Shown here in pieces: positions 24,273 through 36,650 of a DNA stretch of 64,000 bases. A model generated the notes under the pieces. It was not told where the DNA came from. It ran no database searches and was given only the letters and a program-made list of their open reading frames with translations. The DNA is taken from contig OX439000.1 in NCBI GenBank assembly GCA_949316495.1, positions 3,722,501 to 3,786,500 of the forward strand, written 5' to 3'. This stretch comes from Amphiduros pacificus. Taxonomy: Eukaryota > Annelida > Polychaeta > Phyllodocida > Hesionidae. How positions within the stretch are numbered: position 1 is the stretch's first letter; the number at the start of each line of letters is the position of its first letter. The translations under genes and the position numbers were made by a program.

Positions 24273-25348
24273 GGTGATTATAAATCTCATACATTTATTT
24301 GAAGGTAACCTCATGAAAAAATTATTGTAATAGTAACCAATGTAACATGGCTGCCAACTTTAGTTTGCCAGGGTTGCTCACGTGAAATAAGATTATTTTC
24401 AACCTTTAATAGATACCAACTCTAGAAGGTAGGAAAAAAATAGTGTTAAATTTAGCTCATTTTAAATTAATAACTAAAAATATGATGTAGGTACAATGAA
24501 AAATGCCCTATTCCAGATTTTGCTTCAAGATCACCAGAAAAAATAGAGGGTCCAGTCTATACCGTACATGGGCCTCTGGCTCATGATTTCAGTATATGGT
24601 TGCTATACAAGTGCTTGGGAGGGTTTTATTGTGCACCCTTTGCAAAAATGACGTGGAAGGGGCAAGGAGGAAAGAACGGGGAGGGCCCTGAATAAGATGA
24701 GAATGCCTGTGCATTTAGTTGAGAAGAGAAAAAAATCTAAATGAGACGGCATCATGCTTGTCTCAGCAGAGGCAGCCAGACCGCTACTGCCAGCACCATC
24801 ACTACTTTTATATAGGTATTAGAATATAGGCCAGAGACAGAGAGGGGCTGGAGACTTTCCCTCTCTGGCAACCTGTGGTCTGTTGAAAGGTATTTCGCTT
24901 AAAAAGAATTGAATAATGTAGGCATCAATAGCTACAGGTGGTGCCTCCTGTGAGCATTTTATTAAACTATCAAATAGTTACATATTGTACGTCTCTTAGA
25001 ACTAAGTTAGCCAATGCACAGATCAGGTGTATAGTGACGAATGGCATTATGTAAGACACAAAACTCTTCAGACTGGTAAAACAGTCAGTGCCTACACATT
25101 ATGGCATGAATCATGAATGGGAAAATACCATAATACACTAATATACACTAATACTGTCAGGATGTATATACAGGATATTTGTCACAGTGATTGATTGACA
25201 GGCCTTTCAGATTACTCAAAATATAAATAGAATTAAACCCAGAGAAGCACTATCATTGCAATAAGAGAGATATGGGGGTGTACATATAACCCCGTGAGCC
25301 AGCTAGACTACCCTTGTAGCTGTTATATTTGAAATAATTCTTAATGAG
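24273..25348. other. Intergenic, nothing recognised
   Basis: No supportable gene. The stretch 24640-24860 is locally purine-rich. Confidence 0.35.
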
Positions 25349-26156
25349 TTAATAAAAATAATAATAATAATAATAGAATTTATATAGTGCAGACAAGTCT
25401 GTTCATAGCGCTGTGTTCAGAACATGCTTTCTGAAAAGGAGCGTTTTCAGTCTGCTCTTGAAGGAGGTGACTGAAGTACTAGTCCTTATATCACTAGGGA
25501 GAGAGTTCCAAAGTCTAGGTCAAGTGGATGAGAAGGCTCTATCACCCACTGCCCTCAGACGGGTCTTAGGAACTGATAGGTAAGTGCCGTAGTTAGATCT
25601 CAGGCACCTATCACCCTGTTTCACTAGGAGTAGATCACGCAAGGTGGCGCCTTACCACTGGCGCCACCCATAAGAAGGATTTTGAAATCAATTCTGGCAT
25701 GAACAGGGAGCCAGTGTTGTTCCTTCAATTTACCCGATATATGATCAAATTTCCTGATCTTTCCAACGACACAGGCTGCAGAGTTTTGAAGGTCTTGTAG
25801 CTTCTTGGTGTCAGATCTTGGGAGATCTGCAAGAAGGCCAATTCCATAATCCAGAGTACATGTAACAAAAGCATGGGTTAGTTTGACAGTTGTCTTCTCG
25901 TCTAGATATTTTCTGATAGCAGCTAAGTTCGTGATGTAGTAGTTCGTGATGTATCCCTTTTACACATTTTCTTGATTTGTGCTTTCATATCCATTTTGGA
26001 GTCAAATGTGATGCCAAGGTCAACAACTGACTCACAGGGTGTAATGTCAGAGTCACCAATTCTGATAGTATTATGGATATTGTTGAGAGCTCTGAGATAA
26101 CTTATCGTAGCTGGCCCCTTATTTGGCCTACATTCTACGATCATCTCAACATACCT
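25349..26156 (-). mobile_element. 5'-truncated LINE, same family as 26640-30290, opposite orientation
   Basis: The minus strand begins in the C-terminal part of a reverse transcriptase ORF (VVDLGITFDSKMDMKAQIKK), runs through the region that corresponds to 29560-30240 of the plus-strand copy (for example the tgtgttcagaacatgc and cagacaagtctgt blocks), and ends in an (att)n tail at about 25350-25378. The reading frame is broken in several places. The shared 3' end identifies the family. Confidence 0.8.
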
Positions 26157-26639
26157 CACGGCACATATCTACCCTCTTTGTAGATTTCTTCTGCCAAAAT
26201 ACGACCACCGATCCCACGATTTTTGGAGTCCAGTTTGTGGTATATACCAACAATAAAGATAATCAAAACACTCTTAAGCTACGTGTAGTGAACCTATTAT
26301 TTGCCACTGTGCACACGATCTCATACCTTGAATACAGCGTGTAATATCATAACTGACTGTAGCGATCATTTATTGCTCCTATTTCAGCAGTTATTAACTT
26401 AATATTCCAGGGAACAATTTAACTTTAAAAAACAACTTTAATTGAATATAGTAATTGTTGTTCTCGCTATTTTTAGCAGCCCCTAGCTGTCCCAGACGTT
26501 AACTATACGGGCGCTTGACCATATTACACTGAGAACCACTTTACTGGGCTTTAATCCCTTGACACTTGGGTTCTTAACGCCTGATAGACTCAGACAAATA
26601 GCCATATAGACAAATAACCATACAGTGTCAGCCACTTCA
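26157..26639. other. Spacer between two head-to-head LINE copies
   Basis: Contains no clear coding sequence. Part of it may be 5' UTR of the plus-strand LINE, but I cannot place its left end. Confidence 0.35.
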
Positions 26640-26655
26640 TCACTCAGTAACAAGC

Positions 26656-28257
26656 ATGTCTAAACACAATTTCCCCGCTTCAGGCCCATCGCTGCGTAGC
26701 ATGGGCCTACCTGTGGAGGAACCCACTATGATGGTGGTTCCTAGCACCTCAGGAACAAAGCTACTAAAAACCCTGCCAGCTCAGAGAACACGGCCGCTAT
26801 GGCCAGCACGGCCATTACTCCAGAGAAGACAAGTTCTTCCAAAACGGCCAAGTCATCAACATCTGGGGGCCCGATGGTCAAATCCTCTCTCCCTGCTGCT
26901 AATAGTGAGGTCCTACAAGCATCATATGACCGACTGTTGGTGACCTCCAATGAGGCCAATGCTGAGATCCAACGCCTTAACGCCGTTATTAAGGCGCTAC
27001 AAGCTGACCGAGCTACATGGGAGGCCGATAAACAAATTCTTACCAGGGACCTTACTACTGCTCTTAACACCATAAAAGAGAAGAATGAAGTCCTACTCAC
27101 ATTTGTTCAAAGGCCTACGGATTTGTTTGTTTTTTTTGTATGGGGTTTAACATCACTTTCAATATTATTTCAGTCATTTCATGATGAGACCTACTTGTAG
27201 CAGATATAGTGCTGCCTCACTGAATTGTCATGTCGCAGGTCCTTGACATGACAACCCACCCGGTCACAGATTTACAAGGACAACGGGTTAACCCTTTAGG
27301 CACAGGCCTAAGCTCATATGGGAAATTGTGTCATGAGTTCAATCTCGGCACGGTCGGGGTTCGAACCCACGACCTTTGGATCACCACAGAGGAACTGGTG
27401 CTAATAAGCTGGCGCTCTAACCAACTGCGCCACGGCCCGTGGCCCAGGCCTACGGATGCTCTTACTGCCTCTAATGATGGACAACAGGACGAGATCTCCT
27501 CTGCCCTTGTCAGGTCAGATTGTCTGATTACGGCCATGGCTGAGAACTTCCACTTTGTCTCAAAGCGATCAAATCACATACAAGCAGCTGACCCCATAAT
27601 TATAGGGCCAGATCTCAGTGACATTAACGCAGGGGAGGATGGTTCCAGTTATTTCAATACATTCACCCATTATGTTGCAACTATAAGCTCAAAGCTAATG
27701 CCACCCCCTATGAGGAGCACCACGGTCCGAGGCAATTGGGTGATCTTAACTGGCATGTTATCCAATCATTCCCTCTCCGGATTTTCATACATTGATGTGC
27801 CAAGTTTCTCCGGATCGTTGGATGCACAACTAGCACTGGACAGATCACTACTGGATAGCACTATTGCTCTTCTTGCATCCAGTATCAACTCTGCTCCTCT
27901 CCAGGATAAAGTCACTCCGACTCCTCCACCCAAATCCACTATCCTTCTAAGTGACGAGAGGATGACAGCGGCAAGCCTTAGACCAGTGCCATCTCTTCTG
28001 CAAAGAAGAACATACCTAAGTCAAAGGGTAACACATTATAAGCGTCAAGCCTAGTCCCAAGCAAGATCGTGGGCAAGGGAGGCAAAAACATCATTAAGAT
28101 TGCTACAGGCACTACAGTGGAGGTTGAGCGCCAGGAACTTGAAGGTGAAACTGTCTTTAGCGCTGTTAATATCTCTGGCTCACTTGAGGCAACACGCAAG
28201 GCCAAAATTGAAATCAAGAAATGCTCTCAAGAAATAATAATTGACATTCTTGGCTAG
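26656..28257 (+). pseudogene. LINE ORF1 remnant: coiled coil plus KH-like domain
   Basis: The N-terminal part (frame from 26799) has a predicted coiled coil (EVLQASYDRLLVTSNEANAE, followed by IQRLNAVIKAL). After the SINE the frame continues to 28054. A shifted frame at about 28035-28257 then gives SLVPSKIVGKGGKNIIKI and ends in EATRKAKIEIKK. The GKGG loop between a beta strand and helix, with the later VNISGSLEATRKA block, is the type I KH pattern, an RNA-binding fold. RNA binding would suit ORF1 of a LINE. The two parts are out of frame in this copy. Confidence 0.6.
27123..27445 (-). mobile_element. SINE family 1 inserted in LINE ORF1, 12-bp target-site duplication
   Basis: Flanked by aggcctacggat at 27111-27122 and 27446-27457. 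On the minus strand a tRNA-like head (tggcgcagttggttagagcg as A box; ggtcgtgggttcgaacccc as B box) leads into a body ending in an A-rich (caaa)n-like tail. Nearly identical to 40369-40693. The insertion is younger than the LINE it sits in. Confidence 0.9.
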
Positions 28258-30384
28258 CATCCAGTGAAATTAATGCACCCTTCAACATAGACTCTGCTAA
28301 TTATGACACTGATATTATTCTTTCTCCTACCCACATGTACAGAGACAGTAATCAAATTTCACTCATTCCCTCGGACTGGATGCTCAGGCGGAGGTCTGGG
28401 TTTACTCCATCGTGCTGAACCCCCTTTTGAAACCAACAGGTTGAACCCACCCATTGTGACAACAATGGAACTCCTAGAAGCATCTCTTTTAATCAAAGGA
28501 AAAAAGTTGTCATAAGGTTCAATGACATACTATCTACCTTTGACATGAACCAATGGGTACATGAACCAACCCATAAGTTGGGAAACACCCTTGATCTAAT
28601 CATCACCTTCACGGGGAACAAATATCTCAAAGCCACCTGGTGGATGAATATATATCTGATCATAAAATGATCAAGTTATACTTAGACATCTCACCCCCTA
28701 AAGCCCATAAAAAATCAATTAATTACAGCGACTTTAGGAGTTTGGATCTTCAATTACTGCCATCACTGATGGAGAAGGCAGTATCTGACAACATGAAAAT
28801 TGCCATCATCACGCCCTTGCTAAAGAAACTGGGCCTAGAACTGGTTGAGAAGAACTATAGGCCTATTTCCAACCTTACATACATTTCTAAATTAACAGAG
28901 AGGGCAGTGGTAGACCAATTGATCCCTCATCTGGTGAGGAATGGCCTTACGGATAAGTTTCAATCAGCCTACAAGGAGTATCACAGCATCGAGACTGTCT
29001 TGCTCAAAGTACAAAACGATATCCTGCGTGACCTAGATTATAAGAAGTCAGTAACCTTGTTGTTACTTGACCTCTCTGCAGCCTTTGACACCATTGACCA
29101 CCAAATCCTTTATGATAGACCGAAGGCAAGACGCAATGTTAAAGGTCATGCACTTTCCTGGATTCAGTCATACCTCTGTAACAGAAAACAGTGTGTAAAG
29201 GTAGGGACTTACAGGTCCTGCTTCAAGCCTATAAAATATGGGGTCCCTCAGGGCTCTGTCCTGGGTCCCATACTTTTCACCATATATATGACACCTCTGG
29301 CTGATATCCTTACCAAATATGGCCTCAACTATCATATCTATGCAGATTATACTCAGATCTACATCCCCATGGACCACACTTCCTCTCATCAGGTTGATTC
29401 TAGCAGACACAAACTTGAAGAATGTGTCAGTGAGGTCAGGAACTTCTTTATATCAAACAAGATGAAGATAAATGATGGTAAGACTGAAATGCTAATATGT
29501 ACTGACAGGCACAATACAGCCACGAGCAGCAGTATCCCTGATTCTATCAAAGTAGGGAACTCGGATATCACTCCTAGTGAGCCTGTAGTTGACATTGGCA
29601 TTACCTTTGACTCCAGGATGGACGTGAAGGCACAGATCAGGAAAATGTGCAAGAAGGGCTATTCCCACGTCAGGAACCTAGCAGCTATTAGACAATGTAT
29701 AGATGAGAAGACAGCTGTAACATTAACTCATGCTTTTGTTACATCTACTCTGGTTTATGCCAATGGCCTTCCTGCAGGTCTTCCTAAATCTGACATAAGG
29801 AAGCTACAATACCTTCAAATCTCAGCAGCCCGTGTCGTGGGAAAATCAGGAAATTTTATCACATATCAGGAAAACTGAGGGAATTACACTGGCTCCCCAT
29901 TTCATGCAAGGATTGACTTCAAAATCCTTCTTATTACATGGAAGGCCTTAAATGGTAAGGTGCCGCCTTACTTGCGTGATCTACTCCAAGTAAAGCAGGG
30001 AGAAAGATGCCTGAGATCCAACAACGGAACCCATTTGCTACTTCCCAAGACTCGACTGAAGACAGTGGGTGACAGAGCTTTTTCATCTGTCAGCCCCAGA
30101 CCCTGGAACTCTCTTCCTATTGATATCAGAACTAGCAACTCAGTCACCGCCTTTAAGAGCAGAGTGAAAACTCATCTTTTTAGGATGCATGTCCTGAACA
30201 CAGTGCTATAAACAGACTTGTCTGGTATTAGCGCTATACAAATTATTATTATTATTATTATCATTATTATTATTATTATTTTTATTATGTTGGCACAAAA
30301 AATCGCAATACAAAAAGAATAGGTTTGAAGGTGAAAAACAAATTGTTAAAATTGAAAAAAAAAACAATAATAAATATTCTGCAA

Positions 30385-31145
30385 TTATAAATAATAATGA
30401 GAGATGTTTCAATGGTGTTGTCCTTTATAGGGATTCATCTATAGGGGGGTTCCTAGTATCTTCCAGAATTTTTCACTAATTGAGCAATTATCAGAAGGGG
30501 TTGAATTAAGAGGTCAAACATGTTTTTTTGTACATTATTTTTTCCATATGAGAGATGTTTCAATGATGTTTTCCTTTATAGGGATTCATCTATAGGGTAC
30601 ACAGTATCTGCCCAAGGGGTTAGTATAAGGGGTTGAACAAAGAGGTCAAACATGAAATATTTGAAAAAGTAACCCATTTTTAACTGTTTTTGGTGGGATA
30701 TATTTTTCATTTGAGAGATGTTTCAATGGTGTTGTCTTTTATAGAAATCCATTAATAGGGTGTGTAATACCTTCATGAATTTTTCACCAATTGAGCAACT
30801 ACCATAATGGGTTGATTTAGGAGGTTAAATATAGATATATAACAAAATTATCAAATTCTTACTATTTTTAGCATGATTTTTTTTTTCAATTTGAGAGATG
30901 TTTTAATCTTCTTGTCCTTTAAAGGGAATCATATTTAGGGTACCTCGTACCTTCCTGAATTTTTCACTAATTGAGCAATTATTATAACGGGTTGAATTAG
31001 GAGGTCAAATATCCAGAAAAAGAAAAAGAAATCCCACAATTTAAATGTGTTTTTTATACCAGAAATATTCCATATGAGATATGATTCAATGTTGTTGTCC
31101 TTTAAGGGATATCATCTAAACGTTACTTAGTACCTACCTGAATTT
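30385..31145. repeat. Old tandem repeat, unit about 150-180 bp, five degraded copies
   Basis: Copies begin with gagagatgtttcaatg-like blocks near 30400, 30548, 30713, 30893 and 31074, each followed by ttgtcctttatagggattcat, an aatttttcactaattgagca block and a gggttgaattaggaggtcaa block. The divergence suggests considerable age. Confidence 0.8.
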
Positions 31146-31148
31146 TTA

Positions 31149-31350
31149 GTGGACAACGCGAGGTGGTGGGTTCGACTCCCACTGCCGGCAGTGTTACTTT
31201 CCCACTGGTTATATAAGTGGAGGACGGGAGGTGGTGGGTTTGACTCCCACTGCCGGCAGTGTTACTTTCCCACTGGTTATATAAGTGGAGGACGGGAGGT
31301 GGTGGGTTCGACTCCGACTGCCGGTAGTGTTACTTTCACACTGGTTAAGG
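31149..31350 (+). repeat. SINE family 2 head, triplicated with 68-bp period
   Basis: Three copies (31149, 31217, 31285) of a unit with the B-box-like ggtggtgggttcgactccca, ctgccggcagtgttactttc and actggttatataa. The head resembles the SINE at 4742-4965. The triplication is local. Confidence 0.75.
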
Positions 31351-32261
31351 GTATTTATGGGTGTTGGTAGTGAGTGCCCCCTAGTGGCAGAGGAGTAAAT
31401 TACCAAAATACTGTACTTGATGGGAATTGGTACATTCATGGTGTAAAAACACATTCCCTATCAAATTAAAAGCATTAATGACATGAATCAATATTTAAAC
31501 ACCTCAATATTTGAACTATAAGGTATGACAAGTATATTGCTTTCAAAAAAGTATTTTGTCCTAAAATGAAGAAGACAAGCAAATAAGTTCTGCAGATTAC
31601 ACAAAAAGAGTAGGCTTGTTTTTAGCTGTGTTTATTTCATTTCATTCGGAAGAAAATTCCCTGTGATCCTAGTGAAACAGATTTTCTCAGTTTGATTTGT
31701 GTAATTTGGAAATAAAAAGGAAGATTGGCAATCAGATATGTGAAGGGAGGTGAAAAAATTCATATTTTTGAAATGATCAAGTGTGTACTTTACCTCTATT
31801 TTTCTCTTAATGTATTTGAAAAATAGAAAATCTGTTTCACTAGGATCACAGTAAATATTGTTAAGATCACAAAGTTGTTTGGAAATCCACTTTATCATGG
31901 TCCCACAATCTGCAGAACTTTTTCCCTTTAACATTTTGACATGACAAAATAAATTTTGGAGCAGTGATATATTACTACGCCACTTTTTATGAGTTAAAAA
32001 GATATGAAGCTTTCAATATAATCAAAGAAATTCCATTGTGATTTTCAAGTAATAAATCAATAATTTTATTACAAAAATGAGTAGCATAAAATGTCATTTC
32101 ATGACTTAAAAGTTTTAATGAAAAAGCAACTCTTTTTGACAGTTGACCTTTTTTCCCGTAGTTTTTTGAAAATGTTCCATTTTGGCGTAAAAAGAAAGTA
32201 GTTCCCTCAGAAAATCTGCCACCAGAGGACACTCACTACCAACACCCATAAATACCCTTAA
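31345..32261. mobile_element. Element with 47-bp terminal inverted repeats and an internal hairpin
   Basis: Left arm 31345-31391 (ttaagggtatttatgggtgt to ctagtggcaga) and right arm 32215-32261 are inverted repeats with few mismatches. Inside, a perfect 27-bp inverted repeat (31661-31687 with 31825-31851) and a perfect 14-bp one (31585-31598 with 31907-31920) form a nested fold-back. No transposase-like frame is seen, so it looks non-autonomous. Confidence 0.65.
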
Positions 32262-32689
32262 AAGGCTCGAAAATCGACCTCATATAGCCATAGTTGCTAA
32301 AAGGGTTGTAAAAACACCATTTCATAATTTATTTTTAAATCCAAAATGGCAGCCACTCAGTCACAATCACCATCCTTTTTTACTGAAAGTCTAAAACTAA
32401 GGTATATAACAAGAGGAAGGTGCTAAAATCATTTATTGAATATGTATACCATTTGGAGAATGTGTTCTATTTTTGGTACCATTTATGCTGGGTGAAAGTG
32501 ACACTTTGTACGCACCAGAAATTTTGTACTACCCATTTCATGTTCAATGTCTCCCATTTCTAGTTATGTGACATATTCTTGGATGATAGATACTTAATGA
32601 TGGGTTTGATAGAAACACATTTCCAGTTGATATGAAATGGACAGAGATTTCGGCAATACACCAAAAATCTAAGCAACAAGTTAAAAAGC

Positions 32690-33080
32690 AATTTCAGACC
32701 TGTAAGTATTCCACCACTTTTGACAAAGATGCATGAATCAATTATAGCAGATCAATTAAAGGAGTTTTTTGAGAATATTTTCCATAAATATCTGTGTGCA
32801 CATAGCAAGAGATATGGATGTGAACATGTGCTAGTAAAGCTTGTGGAACCACGGAAAGCAGCTTTTGATATTAAAGAATGTATAGGTATTTTGCTAATGG
32901 ATTTATCAAAAGCTATTGATTGTATACCACACGGTCTACTGATTTGTAAATTAAAGAGAGCTCTTGGTTTTTTGTGCAATTACAAGACTAGTGATTACAA
33001 TGTACTTTTATTAAATGCCGAGGATTCATTATGCTTGAGACGCCTAAAGGTTGTTGCCACATAGCTTTTGAAATGCTTAT
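32690..33080 (+). mobile_element. LINE reverse-transcriptase fragment, second family
   Basis: The plus frame at 32720-33064 reads MHESIIADQLKEFFENIFHK, then YLCAHSKRYGCEHVLVKLVE and IGILLMDLSKAIDCIPHGLL, matching the palm start of non-LTR reverse transcriptases (compare ...FDCLPHDLL in intact members). Catalytic box and both ends are missing. This differs from the LINE at 26640-30290. Confidence 0.75.
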
Positions 33081-33639
33081 ATAATTTGTAAATCCTTCTT
33101 TTATGAACGAGCTGTACAATGTTAAAGAAAATATTTATGGACCAAGAGATGACAAAAAACTACTGCTCTCGTGTATAAGACGACCCCCCAAACATTAACT
33201 AAGGTTTTTTGCACAAAAACCTTGTCTTATACACGAGTAAATACGGTTCAAATGAACATAAATATGAATTGTTTATGGCAATAGAAGTTTTAGTTATTAT
33301 GGTGCTCATCTATGGAATCTGTTGCCTAATGTGAATGCCATGGATTTAAAGTTATAAAATGCTGCTCCAAACCTGGAAGATCCAGGAAGATGCCAATGCA
33401 GGCTTTGTGGTGTAAATCTGATGTGATTCAATCTTATTGTTATTATTTTAGTTTAACTTGTTTTATTGTCAAATACCTTTAGGTAATTTTTCTTGGTGTA
33501 TTCATATTCTGATATTTTCATAAAATTATTCATAAAGAAAGACAAAATTGGTTTTTCTATGAAATTTATTCTGACAATAAGTAGTGTGTGGAATTCTACT
33601 ATAATATAAGTAATATTGACTCTCCTTTCCTCCACCTAC
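33081..33639. other. Intergenic, nothing recognised
   Basis: AT-rich. There is an inverted pair around ctcgtgtataagacga and cttgtcttatacacgag at 33168-33236, perhaps a short fold-back. Confidence 0.35.
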
Positions 33640-35240
33640 CAGTATACAGGCAGCATATAACTGTATGTTCCACCTTCATACCAGTATACAGGCAGCATAT
33701 AACTGTATGTTCCACCATCATACCAGTATACAGGCAGCATATAACTGTATGTTCCACTTTCATACCAGTATACAGGCAGCATATATCTCTATGTTCCACC
33801 TTCATACCAGTATACAGGCAGCATATAACTGTATGTTCCACCGTCATACCAGTATACAGGCAGCATATAACTGTATGTTCCACCTTCATACCAGTATACA
33901 GGCAGCATATAACTGTATGTTCCACCTACATACCAGTATACAGGCAGCATATAACTGTATGTTCCACCATCATACCAGTATACAGGCAGCATATAACTGT
34001 ATGTTCCACCTTCATACCAGTATACAGGCAGCATATAACTGTATGTTCCACCATCAAACCTGCATACTGGGAACTGTTTGTTCCACCATCAAACCTGCAT
34101 ACAGGGAACATGTAACTGTATGTTCCATCATCACACCTGCATACTGGGAACATATACCTGTATGTTCCACCGTCATACCTGCATACAGGCAGCATATAAC
34201 TGTATGTTCCACCGTCATACCTGCATACAGGGAACATATAACTGTATGTTCCACCGTCATACCTGCATACAGGCAGCATATAACTGTATGTTCCACCGTC
34301 ATACCTGCATACAGGGAACATATAACTGTATGTTCCACCATCACACCTGCTTCCTGGAACATATACCTGTATGTTCCACCATCATACCTGCATACAGGGA
34401 ACATGTAACTGTATGTTCCACCATCATACCTGCATACAGGGAACATAAAACTGTATGTTCCACCGTCAGACCTGCATACAGGGAACATAAAACTGTATGT
34501 TCCACCATCATACCTGCATACAGGGAACATATAACTGTATGTTCCACCATCATACCTGCATACTGGGAACATATAATTATGTTCCACCATCATACCTGCA
34601 TACAGGGAACATAAAACTGTATGTTCCACCATCATACCTGCATACAGGGAACATATAACTGTATGTTCCACCATCATACCTGCATACTGGGAACATATAA
34701 CTGTATGTTCCACCATCATACCTGCATACAGGGAACATATAACTGTATGTTCCACCATCATACCTGCATACTGGGAACATAAAACTGTATGTTCCACCAT
34801 CATACCTGCATACAGGGAACATATAACTGTATGTTCCACCATCATACCTGCATACTGGGAACATATAATTATGTTCCACCGTCATACCTGCATACTGGGA
34901 ACATATAACTGTATGTTCCACCTTCATACCTGCATACAGAGAACATATAACTGTATGTTCCACCATCATACCTGCATACTGGGAACATATAACTGTATGT
35001 TCCACCTTCATACCTGCATACAGAGAACATAAAACTGTATGTTCCACTGTCAGACCTGCATACAGGGAACATAAAACTGTATGTTCCACCATCATACCTG
35101 CATACAGGGAACATATAACTGTATGTTCCACCATCATACCTGCATACTGGGAACATATAATTATGTTCCACCTTCATACCTGCATACTGGGAACATATAA
35201 CTGTATGTTCCACCTCTTGCCTGTATACGGAGGACATGTT
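33640..35240. repeat. 42-bp minisatellite, two subfamilies, about 38 copies
   Basis: Left block (to about 34050): accagtatacaggcagcata plus taactgtatgttccacc and a variable ttcat/atcat end. Right block: acctgcatacagggaacata plus the same second half. The switch is abrupt near 34050, with mixed copies at 34160-34320. As 42 is a multiple of three, frames on both strands stay open over long stretches. Confidence 0.95.
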
Positions 35241-36025
35241 AATCCATGTTCCATTCCCATAACTGTATACAGGAACAAATCAACATATCAATTAATGTTC
35301 CCTGGTTTCAGCCAGGTAGTACACTGGAAATGTCTTATCTTTCCTGGAAACAGAATGTGACTTATAGCCCTGTAATTGGATTTTCTCATGTTCGTCCTCT
35401 ATATGTTTATACAACTTTGTTCTTAATCAGTGTAACATCCCAAATGTTTGCTGAGAACAAAATGGTACAGGTCTAGCATAATGCAGGGAGAGATTTTTGC
35501 TATCAATGTGCAAAATAAAGTATCTCATATTTTTGTATTTGGTCAAGTGGGGAAACCAATTCTAACTAATATACCAAAATACATTAATCAACTTAAAAAC
35601 TACCTTAATGTAATCTTGTGATATTACAAGAGTAAAGCACACATAATCCTCATAAGTCAAATCAACATATAACTAATATGAAAACCTCAAAGACCTCTAT
35701 ACATTATCAAAATCTCCCCCAATTGACTAAAAAAATAAACTGAATTTGTTTCTATATAAAACAGCACAGCAGCTCCCATAGCTTTACAATCTATTCTACC
35801 GATAAATGTCCACTTTTGTTTATTAATTTATATTACTAGAAAACAATCTTCATCAATGTTGAAAATTGGGGCATCATTTCATTGTGAAATCTTTGTTTTA
35901 TGTGTACAATAAGTATAATCATCTGTTCAACATATTAATCCAATCTTACTCATTACTCCATTCTTAGATGGTCAACAATAGTACACTGTGCAACATTGCT
36001 TTAGTCGCTAGCTGTTCCCGACAAA
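35241..36025. other. Intergenic, nothing recognised
   Basis: The start (to about 35300) holds very degraded copies of the 42-bp unit. The rest is AT-rich with no gene. Confidence 0.35.
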
Positions 36026-36650
36026 TGTGAGGAGTGCACTGTATATCTGTATGCACCATTCCTAGTTAAGATAAGGAGCACAGTATACCTGTATGCACCA
36101 TTCCTAGTTAAGATAAGGAGCACAGTATACCTGTATGCACCATTCCTAGTTAGGATAAGGAGCACAGTATACCTGTATGCACCATTCCTAGTTAAGATAA
36201 GGAGCACAGTATACCTGTATGCACCATTCCTAGTTAAGATAAGGAGCACAGTATACCTGTATGCACCATTCCTAGTTAAGATAAGGAGCACAGTATACCA
36301 GTATGCACCATTTCTAGTTAAGATAAGGAGCACAGTATACCTGTATGCACCATTCTTAGCAATGATATGGAGCAACACAGTATACCTGTGTGCACCATTC
36401 TTAGCAATGATATGGAGCAACACAGTATACCTGTGTGCACCATTCTTAGCAATGATATGGAGCAACACAGTATACCTGTGTGCACCATTCTTAGCAATGA
36501 TATGGAGCAACACAGTATACCTATATGCACCATTCTTAGTAAGGAGCAACACAGTATACCAGTATGCACCATTCTTAGTAAGGATAAGAAGCACAGAGCA
36601 CACCTACCGGTATATGCACCATTCTCAGCAAGGATAAGGAACAACAGTAT
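36026..36650. repeat. 42/45-bp tandem array, about 14 copies
   Basis: First block: cacagtatacctgtatgcac plus cattcctagttaagataagg in 42-bp steps. From about 36355 the unit is 45 bp with agcaatgatatggagcaaca. The core agtatac...ctgtatg resembles the 33640-35240 unit, so the two fields may share an origin. Confidence 0.93.

Larger units (their letters stand above)
26640..30290 (+). mobile_element. Decayed non-LTR retrotransposon (LINE, CR1/L2-like group) with ORF1, endonuclease remnant and RT
   Basis: Order: ORF1 (about 26656-28257), C-terminal endonuclease remnant (about 28290-28640, with DMNQWVHEPTHKLGNTLDLI), reverse transcriptase (28640-29878) and its C-terminal region (about 29880-30211, PYLRDLLQVK to FKSRVKTHLF). 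The 3' end is an (att)n tail near 30240-30280. RT blocks seen are NYRPISNLTYISKL, LDLSAAFDTIDHQ and YGVPQGSVLGPILF. The catalytic box reads YADY instead of YADD. Frame changes separate ORF1 parts and the RT from its C terminus, and most of the endonuclease is missing, so the copy is dead. ORF1 is interrupted by a SINE (27123-27445). Confidence 0.85.

Noticed and set aside
27230-28054. 274-residue frame as one protein
   Set aside because: Its first third is read through the inserted SINE; only the part after 27446 belongs to LINE ORF1.
33588-35237. Long frames on both strands repeating TCSLYAG/MMVEH or CMFHHHTCIQGTY
   Set aside because: Artefact of a 42-bp array, whose period is a multiple of three.
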